A model generated the notes under the pieces. It saw only the letters and a program-made list of their open reading frames with translations, was not told the DNA's origin and did no database searches. Positions 14,409-24,200 of a stretch of DNA of 34,281 nucleotides are shown here, piece after piece (the stretch's first letter is position 1; each line of letters opens with the position of its first letter). Source of the DNA: Spirochaetia bacterium (GTDB taxonomy: Bacteria; Spirochaetota; Leptospiria; Leptospirales; Leptonemataceae); the NCBI GenBank assembly GCA_009885105.1, contig VFLI01000076.1, positions 1 to 34,281 on the forward strand. Reading direction: 5' to 3'. A program made the position numbers and the translations under genes.

Positions 14409-15604
14409 ATAGTTTTTTCCTTGGGACTGACGACTGCCTGAAGCACTATGTTTGCGGCCAGACCGTGTTCCTTTTTGTAAGTGACCCAGGAGGATCCATG
14501 ATCCAGAGATATGTTCAGTCCGTTATCCGTGCAGACGATGATTCTTCCCGACACATCACGAAACACATGATTAACGCCCACCTCACCGCCGATTGCCGCC
14601 CAGACTGATGGACTGGCAGCCTGCGTTTTCATCAGGCCGCGCGAAGTTCCGGCGAAAAGATCGCCCTGCGGCGTCAGTAATAGAGACAATATTTTTGCCT
14701 CCGATCTGCCGGAACTTCCCAGTCTGAACCAGCCGGCCGTTTTTTTTGAAGAACGATCTTCATCCCTGAGAACGAAGACACCGCTTTCCGTTCCGGCAAA
14801 AACTGTTCCGCTTGCAGAAAGCACGGCGACACAGAGCGTTTTTCCCGCCTGAAAGAGAGTCGGGCCGTACTGAAGCCAGGTGGACCCCTGGTCTTTTGTG
14901 TAAGATATGCCGGCATCTGTGGCAACCCATACTGAACCGTCCTCCATTATGGCTAAATCATTGACTTCATTTGAAGTGAGACCCTGATCCGCAGTGAACT
15001 GAGTCCAGGAGGCTCCGTTATTTGTCGTGCGCCACACCCCGCCCTGTTCTCCGCCACCCGCGGCGATCCAGATCTCGTTTCCCTTTGCGACTATTTTATG
15101 GATATTACCAAGCGAATTTCCCAGCGCCTGCGGAACAATTTTTCTGAAAGTTTTCCCCCGGTCTGCGGTAATGAAAAGATTTCCCGACAATGTTCCCGCG
15201 ATAAATTCGCCGGTGCTGAAGAAAGCCGCTCCCGTGAAAATTTCTGAACCGGAAGGCTGCAGACTGTGCCAGCGAAGTCCGCTCTCAAGATTGACTTCAA
15301 AAGAAATATACCCGCCGAATACCCATCCGGTCCGCCCCGCAGGCAGAGCGATTTTGTACCAGTAATCTGTGATTGTGTCAACGGTTGCCGTATTTACAGA
15401 GCGCTCGATGACATTGACAAGATCGCCGCGCCTCACGGACGCGACAATCTGTCCGCCGGACGAGGCGATGTTCCGGACGTTGAGAACGCTGGCAGTAATC
15501 TTTGCCTGGCCTGGCTGAAATGCTTCAGCGGCCAGGCCTGTCACGCAGATGAGCGTCAGGACTGCTTCTGCAATGACAGCAAGTATCACAACGGGCTTTC
15601 GCAT
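14366..15604 (-). CDS. Exported SH3-domain plus beta-propeller (BNR/Ycf48-like) protein
   Basis: The product is 412 aa. The ATG at 15604 is preferred to the TTG at 15610 because GGAG stands 7 bases before it. A signal peptide (VVILAVIAEAVLTLICVTGLAAEA) is followed by an SH3-like domain (about 33-105, with ITASVLNVRNIAS and GWVFGGYI) and about six propeller blades (110-410) carrying repeated Asp-box-like motifs: TADRGKTFRKI, TTNNGASWTQF, TKDQGSTWLQY and SLDHGSSWVTY. Such propellers are usually binding scaffolds outside the cytoplasm. The gene overlaps the active PBP gene and lies 22 bp after the SH3 lipoprotein gene, so it probably belongs to the same operon and complex. Confidence 0.85.
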   Translation of the reverse strand: MRKPVVILAVIAEAVLTLICVTGLAAEAFQPGQAKITASVLNVRNIASSGGQIVASVRRGDLVNVIERSVNTATVDTITDYWYKIALPAGRTGWVFGGYISFEVNLESGLRWHSLQPSGSEIFTGAAFFSTGEFIAGTLSGNLFITADRGKTFRKIVPQALGNSLGNIHKIVAKGNEIWIAAGGGEQGGVWRTTNNGASWTQFTADQGLTSNEVNDLAIMEDGSVWVATDAGISYTKDQGSTWLQYGPTLFQAGKTLCVAVLSASGTVFAGTESGVFVLRDEDRSSKKTAGWFRLGSSGRSEAKILSLLLTPQGDLFAGTSRGLMKTQAASPSVWAAIGGEVGVNHVFRDVSGRIIVCTDNGLNISLDHGSSWVTYKKEHGLAANIVLQAVVSPKEKTIWTISGGSGISFHE

Positions 15605-15626
15605 GGTCAATCTCCAATCGTTTCAA

Positions 15627-16577
15627 TCAACGTGCGGCATTGCCGCTCAGACGAATTTCGCTTATACATGTGTCGGCATCGCGTCCCTTAAAAATATCGT
15701 CTATTGAGAATTTGAATGAACTGCCGGAAAGAGACACATCGTTTGGCTGGTAATCAAAATTGCTGTCCTGGAGCGTCAGGGATGCGCTTCCGCCGTCGCT
15801 GGATGCAACTTTCAATGAGGCGACACGACTGTTGATATTGTAGTACTGCTCGCTGGCAGTCCAGCCGTTCACAACTTCAATCTTATTGAGCATCACAGCG
15901 TTTTCGAATGTGATGGAAACAGATTCGCCGACTCCTGCATCGCTGACTCCTTCGCACCAGGCAGTCTGCAGACTGCCGTCAAAAAGATTTCTTGGATCGA
16001 ACTGATTTTCTGTTCCTTCCGTGGCTTTGTATTGCGATGAGGCGCTGACCACTGCTTTGCCGAGACCCGGCACAAATATCGTTCTTTTAATTTCTGATTT
16101 CTGACCCAGATTTACAGTTTTGATAAATCCCTGCACTCCAGGATACTGGATTTCAGTGAATTCATCCTTTACGGACAGCTGAAAAACTTCAAGTCCGGAC
16201 TTAACCTGAAAATTAAACTTTGGACTTTTTTCGTTGGGTCTGGTATAAAGATCTGAATCCTGGATCACCGTAACGGTCTGAAGCTTTCCGTCATGAACCC
16301 ATTTTTCTTCCACCCATCCTTTGGTGTCCACATCCAGAATCTGCACCAGGTAATATTTTTTACCGTTGACTTCCTTTTCTTCCAGAACGTTCACAAATTC
16401 TCCCCGTTTTACAAGGCCGTTGGGTATATATTTTGGCTGCTTTTCTCCTGGATTCTCCACGAGGCCGACGTCGATGAGAATGGTCTTATTCTTTTTGCAA
16501 AAAGCAAAAACGAACACGACAGATACTATTATTAATATATTTATTATTTTTACTGTTGCCCTGGTTGCTCCGGTCAT
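15627..16577 (-). CDS. Lipoprotein with SH3-like domains and a discoidin-type glycan-binding domain
   Basis: The 316-aa product begins with a lipoprotein signal peptide (INILIIVSVVFVFAFC, Cys about residue 27). Two SH3-like units follow (about 36-95 with GWVEEKWVHDG, and 97-157 with LYTRPNEKSPKF). The C-terminal half (about 170-312) matches the F5/8-type or NADase-type glycan-binding domain: FDPRNLFDGSLQTAWCEG, VSITFENAVMLNKIEVVNGW, and the closing DADTCISEIRL. This domain type is common in Leptospira relatives. An excellent ribosome site (GGGAGGG) precedes the ATG. It is the first gene of the PBP cluster and could tether that complex to the membrane or to a polysaccharide. Confidence 0.85.
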   Translation of the reverse strand: MTGATRATVKIINILIIVSVVFVFAFCKKNKTILIDVGLVENPGEKQPKYIPNGLVKRGEFVNVLEEKEVNGKKYYLVQILDVDTKGWVEEKWVHDGKLQTVTVIQDSDLYTRPNEKSPKFNFQVKSGLEVFQLSVKDEFTEIQYPGVQGFIKTVNLGQKSEIKRTIFVPGLGKAVVSASSQYKATEGTENQFDPRNLFDGSLQTAWCEGVSDAGVGESVSITFENAVMLNKIEVVNGWTASEQYYNINSRVASLKVASSDGGSASLTLQDSNFDYQPNDVSLSGSSFKFSIDDIFKGRDADTCISEIRLSGNAAR

Positions 16578-16677
16578 AAATCCCTCCCTTGAAAAACATC
16601 GTATAAAAACAGTTTTCTAAAAGGCTCGCCGGTATTCAAGTAAATATCCGGGAACGCCGGAACAGCCAGGGCGCGTA

Positions 16678-17631
16678 TTAACAGTTTTTCAAATCGCAGG
16701 CTTCATCCGGACGCTCGATTTCAATTGTGGCATGCTGTATGCTGTGTTCATGAATTATTGATCGCACCTGGCTCTTTATGTTTTTTATGCTTTTTTCCGG
16801 CAGAGATGCGCCCACAACAACATGAGTTGTGAAAATATTGTATTCTCCGTCCATGGTCCACAGATGCGTATCGTGGACGGACTGAATCCCCTTCAGGGAC
16901 ATCAGTGATTTTTCAAGAGTGTGGACATCCACACTCAGCGGAACGCTCTGGAGAAAAATCATAGTCGTTCGTTTGAATATTTTTATGACATTAAACAGCG
17001 TGAAAAGCGTGAAAAGGATGGAAAGCGCAGGATCGATCCAGGAAATCCTTAAAAAGTGCATCAAAATTCCGCCGACCAGTATTGCCGTCCAGCCCAGCAC
17101 ATCTTCCAGAAGATGCCAGGCGAGAAATGATTCATTCATCGATCTGCCGGATCTCAGACGAAGGGCGGCTATGCCGTTGAACACAATGCCGACGATTGCC
17201 ATAACAATCATTCCGTCGGCATGCACCTGGGCCGGCTGAGTGAATCGCTCTGCAGCGAAAAATAGAATCAGCGCCGATCCTGCGACAAGGACCAGTCCGC
17301 TGACGAATGCGGCCAGAAGAGAGAAACGCCTGTATCCATATGAAAATATTCTGTCTCTCTTTCTGTGAGATATCTTCTCCATTACTATCGAAAGTCCCAG
17401 CGTTAGCGAATCGCCAAGATCGTGGAGAGCATCGGAAAGCACGGCCATACTGTTGGTCAAAAGCCCGCCGGCAATTTCGAAAATTGTGAAGGCCAGATTC
17501 AGAGCGAAAGCGAATTGAATATTCTTTACAGCGCGATGGTGCGCATGATGCAGAGCATCGTGATCGTGCGAGGAATGCGGAGTACTTTTCAGGTTACTCT
17601 TCTTTTTATTATTTTCATTTTCCCTTTGCAT
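16678..17631 (-). CDS. Cation diffusion facilitator metal exporter
   Basis: The product from ATG 17629-17631 is 317 aa, normal for the family. The frame is open to 17910 but that extension lies inside the upstream SDR gene and looks non-coding. Hallmarks: a His-rich cytosolic N-terminus (HSSHDHDALHHAHH), six membrane helices, metal-site motifs SDALHDLGDS in helix 2 and AWHLLEDVLGW in helix 5, and a cytosolic C-terminal domain with QSVHDTHLWTMDG. CDF proteins exchange protons for zinc, cadmium or cobalt. The HDxxD-type helix-2 and HxxxD-type helix-5 patterns fit the CzcD/ZitB zinc-transporting group. It is 41 bp downstream of the SDR gene and probably co-transcribed. Confidence 0.9.
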   Translation of the reverse strand: MQRENENNKKKSNLKSTPHSSHDHDALHHAHHRAVKNIQFAFALNLAFTIFEIAGGLLTNSMAVLSDALHDLGDSLTLGLSIVMEKISHRKRDRIFSYGYRRFSLLAAFVSGLVLVAGSALILFFAAERFTQPAQVHADGMIVMAIVGIVFNGIAALRLRSGRSMNESFLAWHLLEDVLGWTAILVGGILMHFLRISWIDPALSILFTLFTLFNVIKIFKRTTMIFLQSVPLSVDVHTLEKSLMSLKGIQSVHDTHLWTMDGEYNIFTTHVVVGASLPEKSIKNIKSQVRSIIHEHSIQHATIEIERPDEACDLKNC

Positions 17632-17672
17632 GGCATCGCTTTTCAACTCCTGGATTTCATTGTGCCCGGCGC

Positions 17673-18416
17673 TTACATTGCCGTCAATCCGCCGTCCAGA
17701 ACAATCAGCTGACCGGTCATATACGCAGAGGCGTCGCTGGCCAGATACAGAGCTGCGCCGGTCAGATCCGACGGTTTGCCCAGGCGCTTCAATGGTATAT
17801 TTGCCGTGAGTTTCTCCAGAACCGACGGCCGCTCTTTGATCATGACCGTCATGTCCGTGTCTATGAATCCAGGGCAGATGGCGTTGATCCGAAAATCGGA
17901 CGCGGCCCATTCTACGGCAAGCGCTCGAGTCAGCTGAATTACAGCGCCTTTTGTGCCGCAGTAGATCGAAGCCAGCGGAACTCCGATCATGCCAAGCACC
18001 GAAGCAACGTTGATGATCACGCCGCCATTTTTTTTCTGGGCCTTGTAGTATGCCTGACAGGTCCGGAACACTCCTTTGAAATTTGTGTCGATTATCCGGT
18101 CCATTTCATCTTCTTTGAACGCCGAAGCCGGTGTATTGGAGGCGATGCCGGCGCAGTTTATCAGGCAGTCCAGTTTCTTGTGCTTTGTGATAATCTCTTC
18201 TATTACAGGATTGATGGTTCCGGGTTTTGAGATATCCGCCGCTCGTCCCTGAATATTTTCTGTCTGCATCCAGCTGATGGATTCCGGACTCCGACCCGTG
18301 CCGTAAACAATCGCTCCGGCATCACGGAAAGCTTCCGCCATGGCCTTCCCAATGCCCCGCGAGGCTCCGGATATCAGAATAGTTTTACCGCGTACTTCAA
18401 TGGGATTCATTATCAT
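17673..18416 (-). CDS. Short-chain dehydrogenase/reductase (classical, FabG-like)
   Basis: The 247-aa product is a full classical SDR. It has the cofactor motif SGASRGIG (about residues 16-23), NCAG (about 86-89), the catalytic Ser in NVASVLG, Y-x-x-x-K in YCGTK, and the closing PGFIDTDM and YMTGQLIVLDGG. It should reduce a keto group or oxidise an alcohol using NAD(P)H in the cytosol. The GRSPES sequence after the second strand hints at NADP, but the substrate cannot be told from sequence. The neighbours (metal exporter downstream, phosphatase upstream) give no pathway clue. The first two Met codons are two residues apart and neither has a clear ribosome site. Confidence 0.88.
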   Translation of the reverse strand: MIMNPIEVRGKTILISGASRGIGKAMAEAFRDAGAIVYGTGRSPESISWMQTENIQGRAADISKPGTINPVIEEIITKHKKLDCLINCAGIASNTPASAFKEDEMDRIIDTNFKGVFRTCQAYYKAQKKNGGVIINVASVLGMIGVPLASIYCGTKGAVIQLTRALAVEWAASDFRINAICPGFIDTDMTVMIKERPSVLEKLTANIPLKRLGKPSDLTGAALYLASDASAYMTGQLIVLDGGLTAM

Positions 18417-18455
18417 GAAAAGAGTTTTTATGGAAGGAAAAAGTCAAGAGATATA

Positions 18456-19637
18456 TTAATTTCCTGAAAATTCCAGCATTACGGCAGTTATGTCGTCACG
18501 AAATCGTCTGTGAACGGCATAATCTTGAAGAGAAGAATACAATTCATACAGAACCGTTCCCGGAGCCGCCTGCGAGGACTCTTTCAGAAAAGTCAGCAGC
18601 CTTTCTTCCCCGTAATTTTGGCCTTCCAGATTCTCGGCTTCAATAATTCCATCTGTGTAAATAAACAGACGGTCGCCCGGAAGCAGATCCAGAGACTCCT
18701 GCACGAAAACAGGATTTGGGAATACACCTGCCAGTGTTCCGGCTATTCTCAAAGCCTGTGATTTTTGATCGCGCAGCAAAACAGCCGGGGGATGACCGGC
18801 AGAACTGTAGACCATCCGCCGCTCAGCGATATCGATCGTCGCACAGAAAGCGGAAACGAAGTGCCCCCCGATATTACCACGAATGGAGCTGTCAAGACGA
18901 GTGAGTACTTCCTGCGGGTCCATCGTGTCTCGTATGATGTTCAGTATTGTGACCTTTACCATACCGGCAATAAACGCTGCGGCTATGCCGTGACCCGAGA
19001 CATCGCAGAGGAAAAGGAATAGTTTATCATTCTGGAAAATAATTTCATAAAAGTCGCCGCCAATGGCATCCATGGGTCGGTACAGTGTTCCAAAAGAGAA
19101 TCCTGGAATATTCGGAATCTCCGCCGGCAGCAAACTCTGCTGCAGTCTGCGCGCAAGCTGCATATCATTTTCCAGCTCATCAAGACGCTGTTTGAGCGCG
19201 CGATGCAGCCGGTGTTTTTCAACAAGGTTCTTAACGCGCGCAAGAATTTCAACGGGATTGAATGGCTTCACCAGAAAGTCATCCGCCTGCTGCTGCAGCG
19301 CCATTACCCTGCTGGAAGTATCCGTCAGAGCGCTCAGCAGAAGAAGCGGCGTATTCGTCAGCTTTGGCTGGGATCGAATTTGTTTCAAAAGATGGAAACC
19401 GTCCATCCCGGGCATTTGAACATCAGAAAGAATGAGATCCGGTAACAGCTGCAAAGCCATGGCAAGACCTTCATCGCCATCCACGGCCTCTCGCACGTCG
19501 TAATCTTTTCCGAGAACTTCCTTCAGCAAAAAACGCGTCACAGGATCATCTTCAATAACCAGCACCAGGGGGAGGCGCAGCTTCCCTCTGTCATCAGATT
19601 CATATCGGATACTGCTTTCCGTTGTTTTCACTGTCAT
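18456..19637 (-). CDS. Response regulator with PP2C (SpoIIE-type) phosphatase output
   Basis: From ATG 19637 the product is 393 aa; a GTG at 19676 would add 13 residues. The receiver domain (about 23-140) has the acidic pair in VIEDDP, phospho-acceptor D72 in LILSDVQMPGMDG, LLLLSA and K124 in FLVKPFN. A coiled linker (LDELENDMQLARRLQQSLLP) leads to a SpoIIE-type phosphatase domain (about 180-390) with metal-site motifs GGDFYE, CDVSGHG, YTDGI and RDDITAV. Such proteins dephosphorylate STAS anti-anti-sigma factors when the receiver is phosphorylated. No histidine kinase is nearby. A possible target is the STAS protein at 26318-26653, but that operon has its own phosphatase. Confidence 0.92.
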   Translation of the reverse strand: MTVKTTESSIRYESDDRGKLRLPLVLVIEDDPVTRFLLKEVLGKDYDVREAVDGDEGLAMALQLLPDLILSDVQMPGMDGFHLLKQIRSQPKLTNTPLLLLSALTDTSSRVMALQQQADDFLVKPFNPVEILARVKNLVEKHRLHRALKQRLDELENDMQLARRLQQSLLPAEIPNIPGFSFGTLYRPMDAIGGDFYEIIFQNDKLFLFLCDVSGHGIAAAFIAGMVKVTILNIIRDTMDPQEVLTRLDSSIRGNIGGHFVSAFCATIDIAERRMVYSSAGHPPAVLLRDQKSQALRIAGTLAGVFPNPVFVQESLDLLPGDRLFIYTDGIIEAENLEGQNYGEERLLTFLKESSQAAPGTVLYELYSSLQDYAVHRRFRDDITAVMLEFSGN

Positions 19638-19716
19638 AATTCTACAACTGAAATAATTTACAGCCGCTTCAGACACCAGACGAACTGCTGTGAACCAAAT
19701 CTGCGATAAAGACGTT

Positions 19717-20454
19717 TTATCGTTCTATTGCCGGCGGATCGAGAAGTTTATACGGCGCTGAAGGAGGCTTTCCTTTCTCCACAACTGTGCCGAAACCTGC
19801 GAGAATCTCCACTGTGGCTCCCCCGGCGGCAACCGCCACCTTTCCAGCCGTGCACGAAAAAGAAGAATTCTCATTTTCATCGACATCCACCTGAAACGCC
19901 GTTCCTCTGACCGATGCTATAGCCGTGGGGCTGCGGACCTGAAAATTGCCGACCGGACCTCCGGTAAAAACCTGAAGTCGTCCTCTGCGCACCATTGGGC
20001 CGTCCGTCGCATTATTCCCCCCTACCTCCACCTGTGAATTTTCATTCAACTGAATTGTGACGCCGTTTTTTAACCTGATTTCCGCCCGAGCATTCCCCGC
20101 CGTGCGAATCGTATCTTTATTGAAAAGATGCTGCGATGTTGCCGCCGCCGACCAGTCTGTCTGGCCGAATTTCTGATAATCAACGCGGCCTGTGACACGC
20201 ATCAATGAAGCGTCCGGCTGCCGGTCCAGGTTGTCCGGAACCTTGAGTCTCATGCCGGGCTGTATCAAATTGGGATTTTCTATTTTATTGTACTGCAGAA
20301 GTTCGCGCCAGCGTGCCGGATCGGCAAGATTGTCCCGGGCGATAGTGGTAAGTGTTTCACCCCGTTTCACTACTATTTCGCGGTATGCGGGTTGGGCCAG
20401 CGCAGCGCAGAAAAAGGCCGAAAGAATTAGCCCGAATATAAAATATTTTCTCAT
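19717..20454 (-). CDS. Exported LysM plus FecR-domain protein
   Basis: The product from ATG 20454 is 245 aa. This start places MRKYFIFGLILSAFFCAALA, a signal peptide, at the N-terminus; an open extension to 20517 would add 21 residues and overlap the methyltransferase gene. A LysM domain (about 24-72, VKRGETLTTIARDNL and IQPGMRLKVP) is followed by a FecR domain (about 85-225) with NKDTIRTAGNARAEIRLKNG, SQVEVGG and TAIASVRGTAFQV. LysM binds peptidoglycan and FecR domains are usually sensory or structural. There is no sigma factor or TonB receptor nearby, so this is not a classical fecIR locus; the LysM-FecR pairing is common in spirochaetes and myxobacteria-like groups. Confidence 0.88.
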   Translation of the reverse strand: MRKYFIFGLILSAFFCAALAQPAYREIVVKRGETLTTIARDNLADPARWRELLQYNKIENPNLIQPGMRLKVPDNLDRQPDASLMRVTGRVDYQKFGQTDWSAAATSQHLFNKDTIRTAGNARAEIRLKNGVTIQLNENSQVEVGGNNATDGPMVRRGRLQVFTGGPVGNFQVRSPTAIASVRGTAFQVDVDENENSSFSCTAGKVAVAAGGATVEILAGFGTVVEKGKPPSAPYKLLDPPAIER

Positions 20455-20494
20455 CAGACAATAATGAAATAATCCGACGAAACGACAAGCCTTT

Positions 20495-21145
20495 TCAAAC
20501 ATTCCGCATAAAAACATAGCTTTCCCAGATAAAAGTGCTTTCCTGAAACAAACGAGTGAAATGATGTTTGTTTAGAATATTTATTATATCGGCATGCCGG
20601 TGATAGAACGGATGAAAGTTCGCCCCTGTCAATGTACGGAAAAATGACATAACCGCGATTGCAGTTCTGTTGTACCATTTCTCCCGCGGCAGAGTGAAAG
20701 CATATACAGAGCGGGTCCGGGCCGCCGATTTTTCCAGAAGATCCGGCAGGTCGTGGTAGCAGCAGATTACTTTATCCAGAACTGTCACATCGGCAGGTTC
20801 GATCTGAGCGTAGATCTCTGTGAAATCGCCTGTCAGGTATTTTGTTTTTCCCGTTAAATTCGCACTGCTTGCTATTTCTTCCGCAAAATGAATCATTTCA
20901 GAGGAGATGTCCACGCCTGTGGCAAAACTGGCGCCCCTTTTAACAAGTTCTCTGTGTAAAAATCCTATCCCGCAGCCGATCTCCAGAATCGTTTTGCTTT
21001 CGACCGGGATTTTTGAAAGACCAGCCAGGAGATGCCTCTGAGATTTCTCAAATCCGTTTTTCTGAAAAGTTTCCAGAAAGCTGGACGCTTTCTTTGAAAA
21101 GAATTTATCAATTTTATCTGATTCAGAATTTGAGCAGCAATGCAT
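20495..21145 (-). CDS. SAM-dependent methyltransferase
   Basis: The 216-aa product is a class I Rossmann methyltransferase. Motif I is ILEIGCGIGFLHREL (about residues 53-67), the acidic end of strand 2 is GVDIS, and motif IV is VLDKVICCYHDLPDLL. The C-terminal part (AFTLPREKWYNRT, FHPFYHRHADI, HHFTRLFQ) resembles small methyltransferases related to magnesium-protoporphyrin O-methyltransferase (BchM-like fold), which act on diverse small molecules. The substrate is unknown. It is divergent from the GH18/CE4/GT2 gene with a 74-bp spacer and ends 40 bp before the LysM-FecR gene on the same strand. Confidence 0.85.
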   Translation of the reverse strand: MHCCSNSESDKIDKFFSKKASSFLETFQKNGFEKSQRHLLAGLSKIPVESKTILEIGCGIGFLHRELVKRGASFATGVDISSEMIHFAEEIASSANLTGKTKYLTGDFTEIYAQIEPADVTVLDKVICCYHDLPDLLEKSAARTRSVYAFTLPREKWYNRTAIAVMSFFRTLTGANFHPFYHRHADIINILNKHHFTRLFQESTFIWESYVFMRNV

Positions 21146-21219
21146 AGTTTACTACCGGACAGCAATCCTTGCCGTCATAATAGCGGTCATTACGCCGACA
21201 TACAACAATTTTTTAGAAC

Positions 21220-24200
21220 GTGCGGGCCTTTCTCAAATCAGTCGATCACTTGACGCCAGACCGGAGAAGTAAATTCTACGAACAGGAATCCCTTTTGATA
21301 TTTGAAGATCCTTTACGACGGCGCTGGCAGCGAACTCGATTCATTTTCTTACTGCTTCTGACAACAACGCTGGTGTCAATTGCGCTTTTTATCACTGGCC
21401 TGATTATGCCTCCTCCGGTTCCCGATCCATTTGCGAACCTTTCCCCGTTGCACGCCCGGCGCTTCGCAGATTTTCTCGACACGGAAATCGATTGGTACTA
21501 CAATTCGGAATCGGCGCCTCATCCTCTGAACCAGGCTCCGGCCGAAGTTCTGCAGCAGAAGCAGATCAAATCCGAACAGGAGGCGGTTTTTGCGGCCTTC
21601 ATTGTCGATGAAGATTTTCCGTCGTCAGCGTCCCTCGAAAAGCACATCGATCAGCTGGACATCGTAATACCGGACTGGTTTTCCGTTCCTGGAAAATCCT
21701 GCGAGCTCTCCGAGAATATAAATCCCCGGACCAGGCAGATCCTCAAGAACCGTGGCGTGCTTGTGTATCCAAGAGTTACGAATCTGGCCGGATATGCCTG
21801 GTCGGACAGCACCGGCCGTCTGCTCCGAAGCGATCGAAAGAGAAACTGCCTGGTAAAGAAAATCACGGAGAGGCTTATCGAGATCGGCGCCGACGGCGTC
21901 AATCTCGATTTCGAGCACCTGCACGTTGAAGACAAAAGTTACTTTGTTTTATTTGTTAACGAGTTGAAAATATCTTTCCGTCCTCACCGTCTGAAGCTCT
22001 CCGTGGATGTATCGCTTTTTGATCCTGCGCAGGATATTCTACAGATCGGCAAAGCGGCGGATCTTGTGATGGTTATGGCCTATGACGAACACCATTCCGG
22101 AACAGGACCGGGACCAATTTCTTCGCAGCGATGGTTTCGCTATCAGGTCGATGAAATGATCGATTATCTGGGCACAGATAAAGTGATGATCATACTTGGC
22201 GCTTACGGTTACGACTGGACGGACAGTAACAGGAAACCGGCTCAGAGCATTTCATTCCGCCATGCTCTGGATCTTGCGGCAGAGCACAATTCGACAATCA
22301 CCTTTGCGCGCGGTGGAGAGAATTCAAAATTTTCTTACAGGGATGAGAAGAAAATTTCGCACGAAGTGTATTTTCAGGACAGTCTATCCTTCTACAATCA
22401 GATTCGCTACTGCCGGTCAAAAGGATTGAGTAAATTCGGTATCTGGCGCGCAGGCACTGAAGATGAAAATATCTGGAATGTTCTCGATGAGAACGCTTCC
22501 GCAGAAGACGTGCTGACTGAAATACTTCCTGTGCGCTCTATTGAGTTTTCCGGCGATGGAGAAGTCCTGTCGCTTGAGGAAGAGCCGCATCCCGGGGAAA
22601 TCGACCTGAAAATGCGCGATGACGGATCGATAGAAAGCGCAAAGTATGATGTGCTGCCGTCCGGTTTTAATGTTCGCCGGCGAAAAGGCGGAGAGAGAAA
22701 GCTCCTGTTGACTTTTGACGATGGACCGACCCGTCTCTGGACGGAAGACATCTTAAAGACTCTTAAATATCTCCATTGTCCAGCAGTGTTTTTTGTAGTG
22801 GGAGAGCAAGTTACAGAAAATCCCGATTTGGTTGTGGAGGCTGCCCGCGATGGACATTATATTGGGAATCATACTTTCAGTCACCCGCATATTGAAGCGA
22901 TCACCCAGCGAGAGGCAGGTTCTCAGATCAGCACAACTTCCCGCCTGATTGGCGCGCTGACCGGATCCTTTTCTCCGCTGTTTCGTCCGCCCTATACCGC
23001 ATCTGTCTATCCGGAATCGCCTGGATACAGCGCCATAGTCCGGCCGGCGCTCCAGATGGGCTATACAATCATCGGCGCCAATGTCGATTCTCTGGACTGG
23101 AAGCGGCCGGGCGTTCAGGCTATTGCGGACAGAGTCTGGAGCGAAGTTCATGCGGGACGAGGCCAGATCATACTTCTGCATGATGGAGGCGGCCCGCGAG
23201 ATCAGACGGCTGAGGCCCTGAAAATCTTTGTGCCACGGCTCAGAAGCGAAGGTTATGAATTTGTGTCAGTCGACAAATTCTTGAACGTCCCCAAAAACCG
23301 TCTTCTCACTGAGGCGCCCTACTCAGAAAATATCCTGTCCACTGGCAGCGCTGTGATCTTCTTTATAAAAAGAAAAGCCTGGATTGTTCTGGCTTTCCTC
23401 TTTTTCACGGCTACATTCCTTTCAATCGGGAGAATACTGGTGCTCGGTTCGCTGGCCCTTTTGGGAATTCCGGATGATGAGGAAAAAACTCAAAAATATG
23501 CTCCCTTCGCTTCTGTGATCATTCCGGCGTTCAACGAAGAGAAGGTCATTGCCAGAACTCTACAGGCTCTGCAGAAGACTGACTATAAAAATTTTGAAAT
23601 TCTCGTAATCGATGACGGATCCACGGACAGGACATCAGAGGTCGTGGAGCGGCTTGCGCAAAAGAACAAAAAAATTAAAATATTCAAGCGCGCGAATGGC
23701 GGCAAAGCCCAGGCCGCGAATTTCGGACTGAAAAAAGCCCGCGGAGAAATAATCATCGCAATTGACGCGGACACGCTTGTTTCGTCGGATGCAATTTCCT
23801 CGCTGGTGCGTCACTTTGATTCGCCTGAAGTTGCCGCTGTCTGCGGCAATGTGGAAGTTGGAAATGTGAAGAGTCCTCTGACTGCATTTCAGGCAATTGA
23901 GTACGTGACGAGCCAGAATTTCGACAGACGCGCTTTTTCTGCTCTCAACTGCATATCCGTCGTGCCCGGGGCTCTGGGCGCCTGGAGGCGAAGCCGGGTT
24001 ATTGAAGCCGGCGGCTGGAGCGAAGACTCGCTCACGGAAGACGCGGACCTGACTCTGACCATTCTGCGCCGGGGAGGCAGAATCGTTTACGAACCGAAGG
24101 CCAGGGGACGCACGGAAGCTCCGGAGACCCTGGGCGCGCTCCTGAAACAGCGATTTCGATGGACATACGGCACATACCAGTGCCTGTGGAAACACCGCTC

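Noticed and set aside
10893..16577. A beta-lactam resistance or toxin-antitoxin reading of the PBP cluster
   Set aside because: The genes are synthesis and scaffold proteins with no regulator, lactamase or toxin-like member.
17632..17910. N-terminal extension of the CDF exporter
   Set aside because: It lies inside the SDR gene in another frame; the family starts with the His-rich segment that begins after the ATG at 17631.
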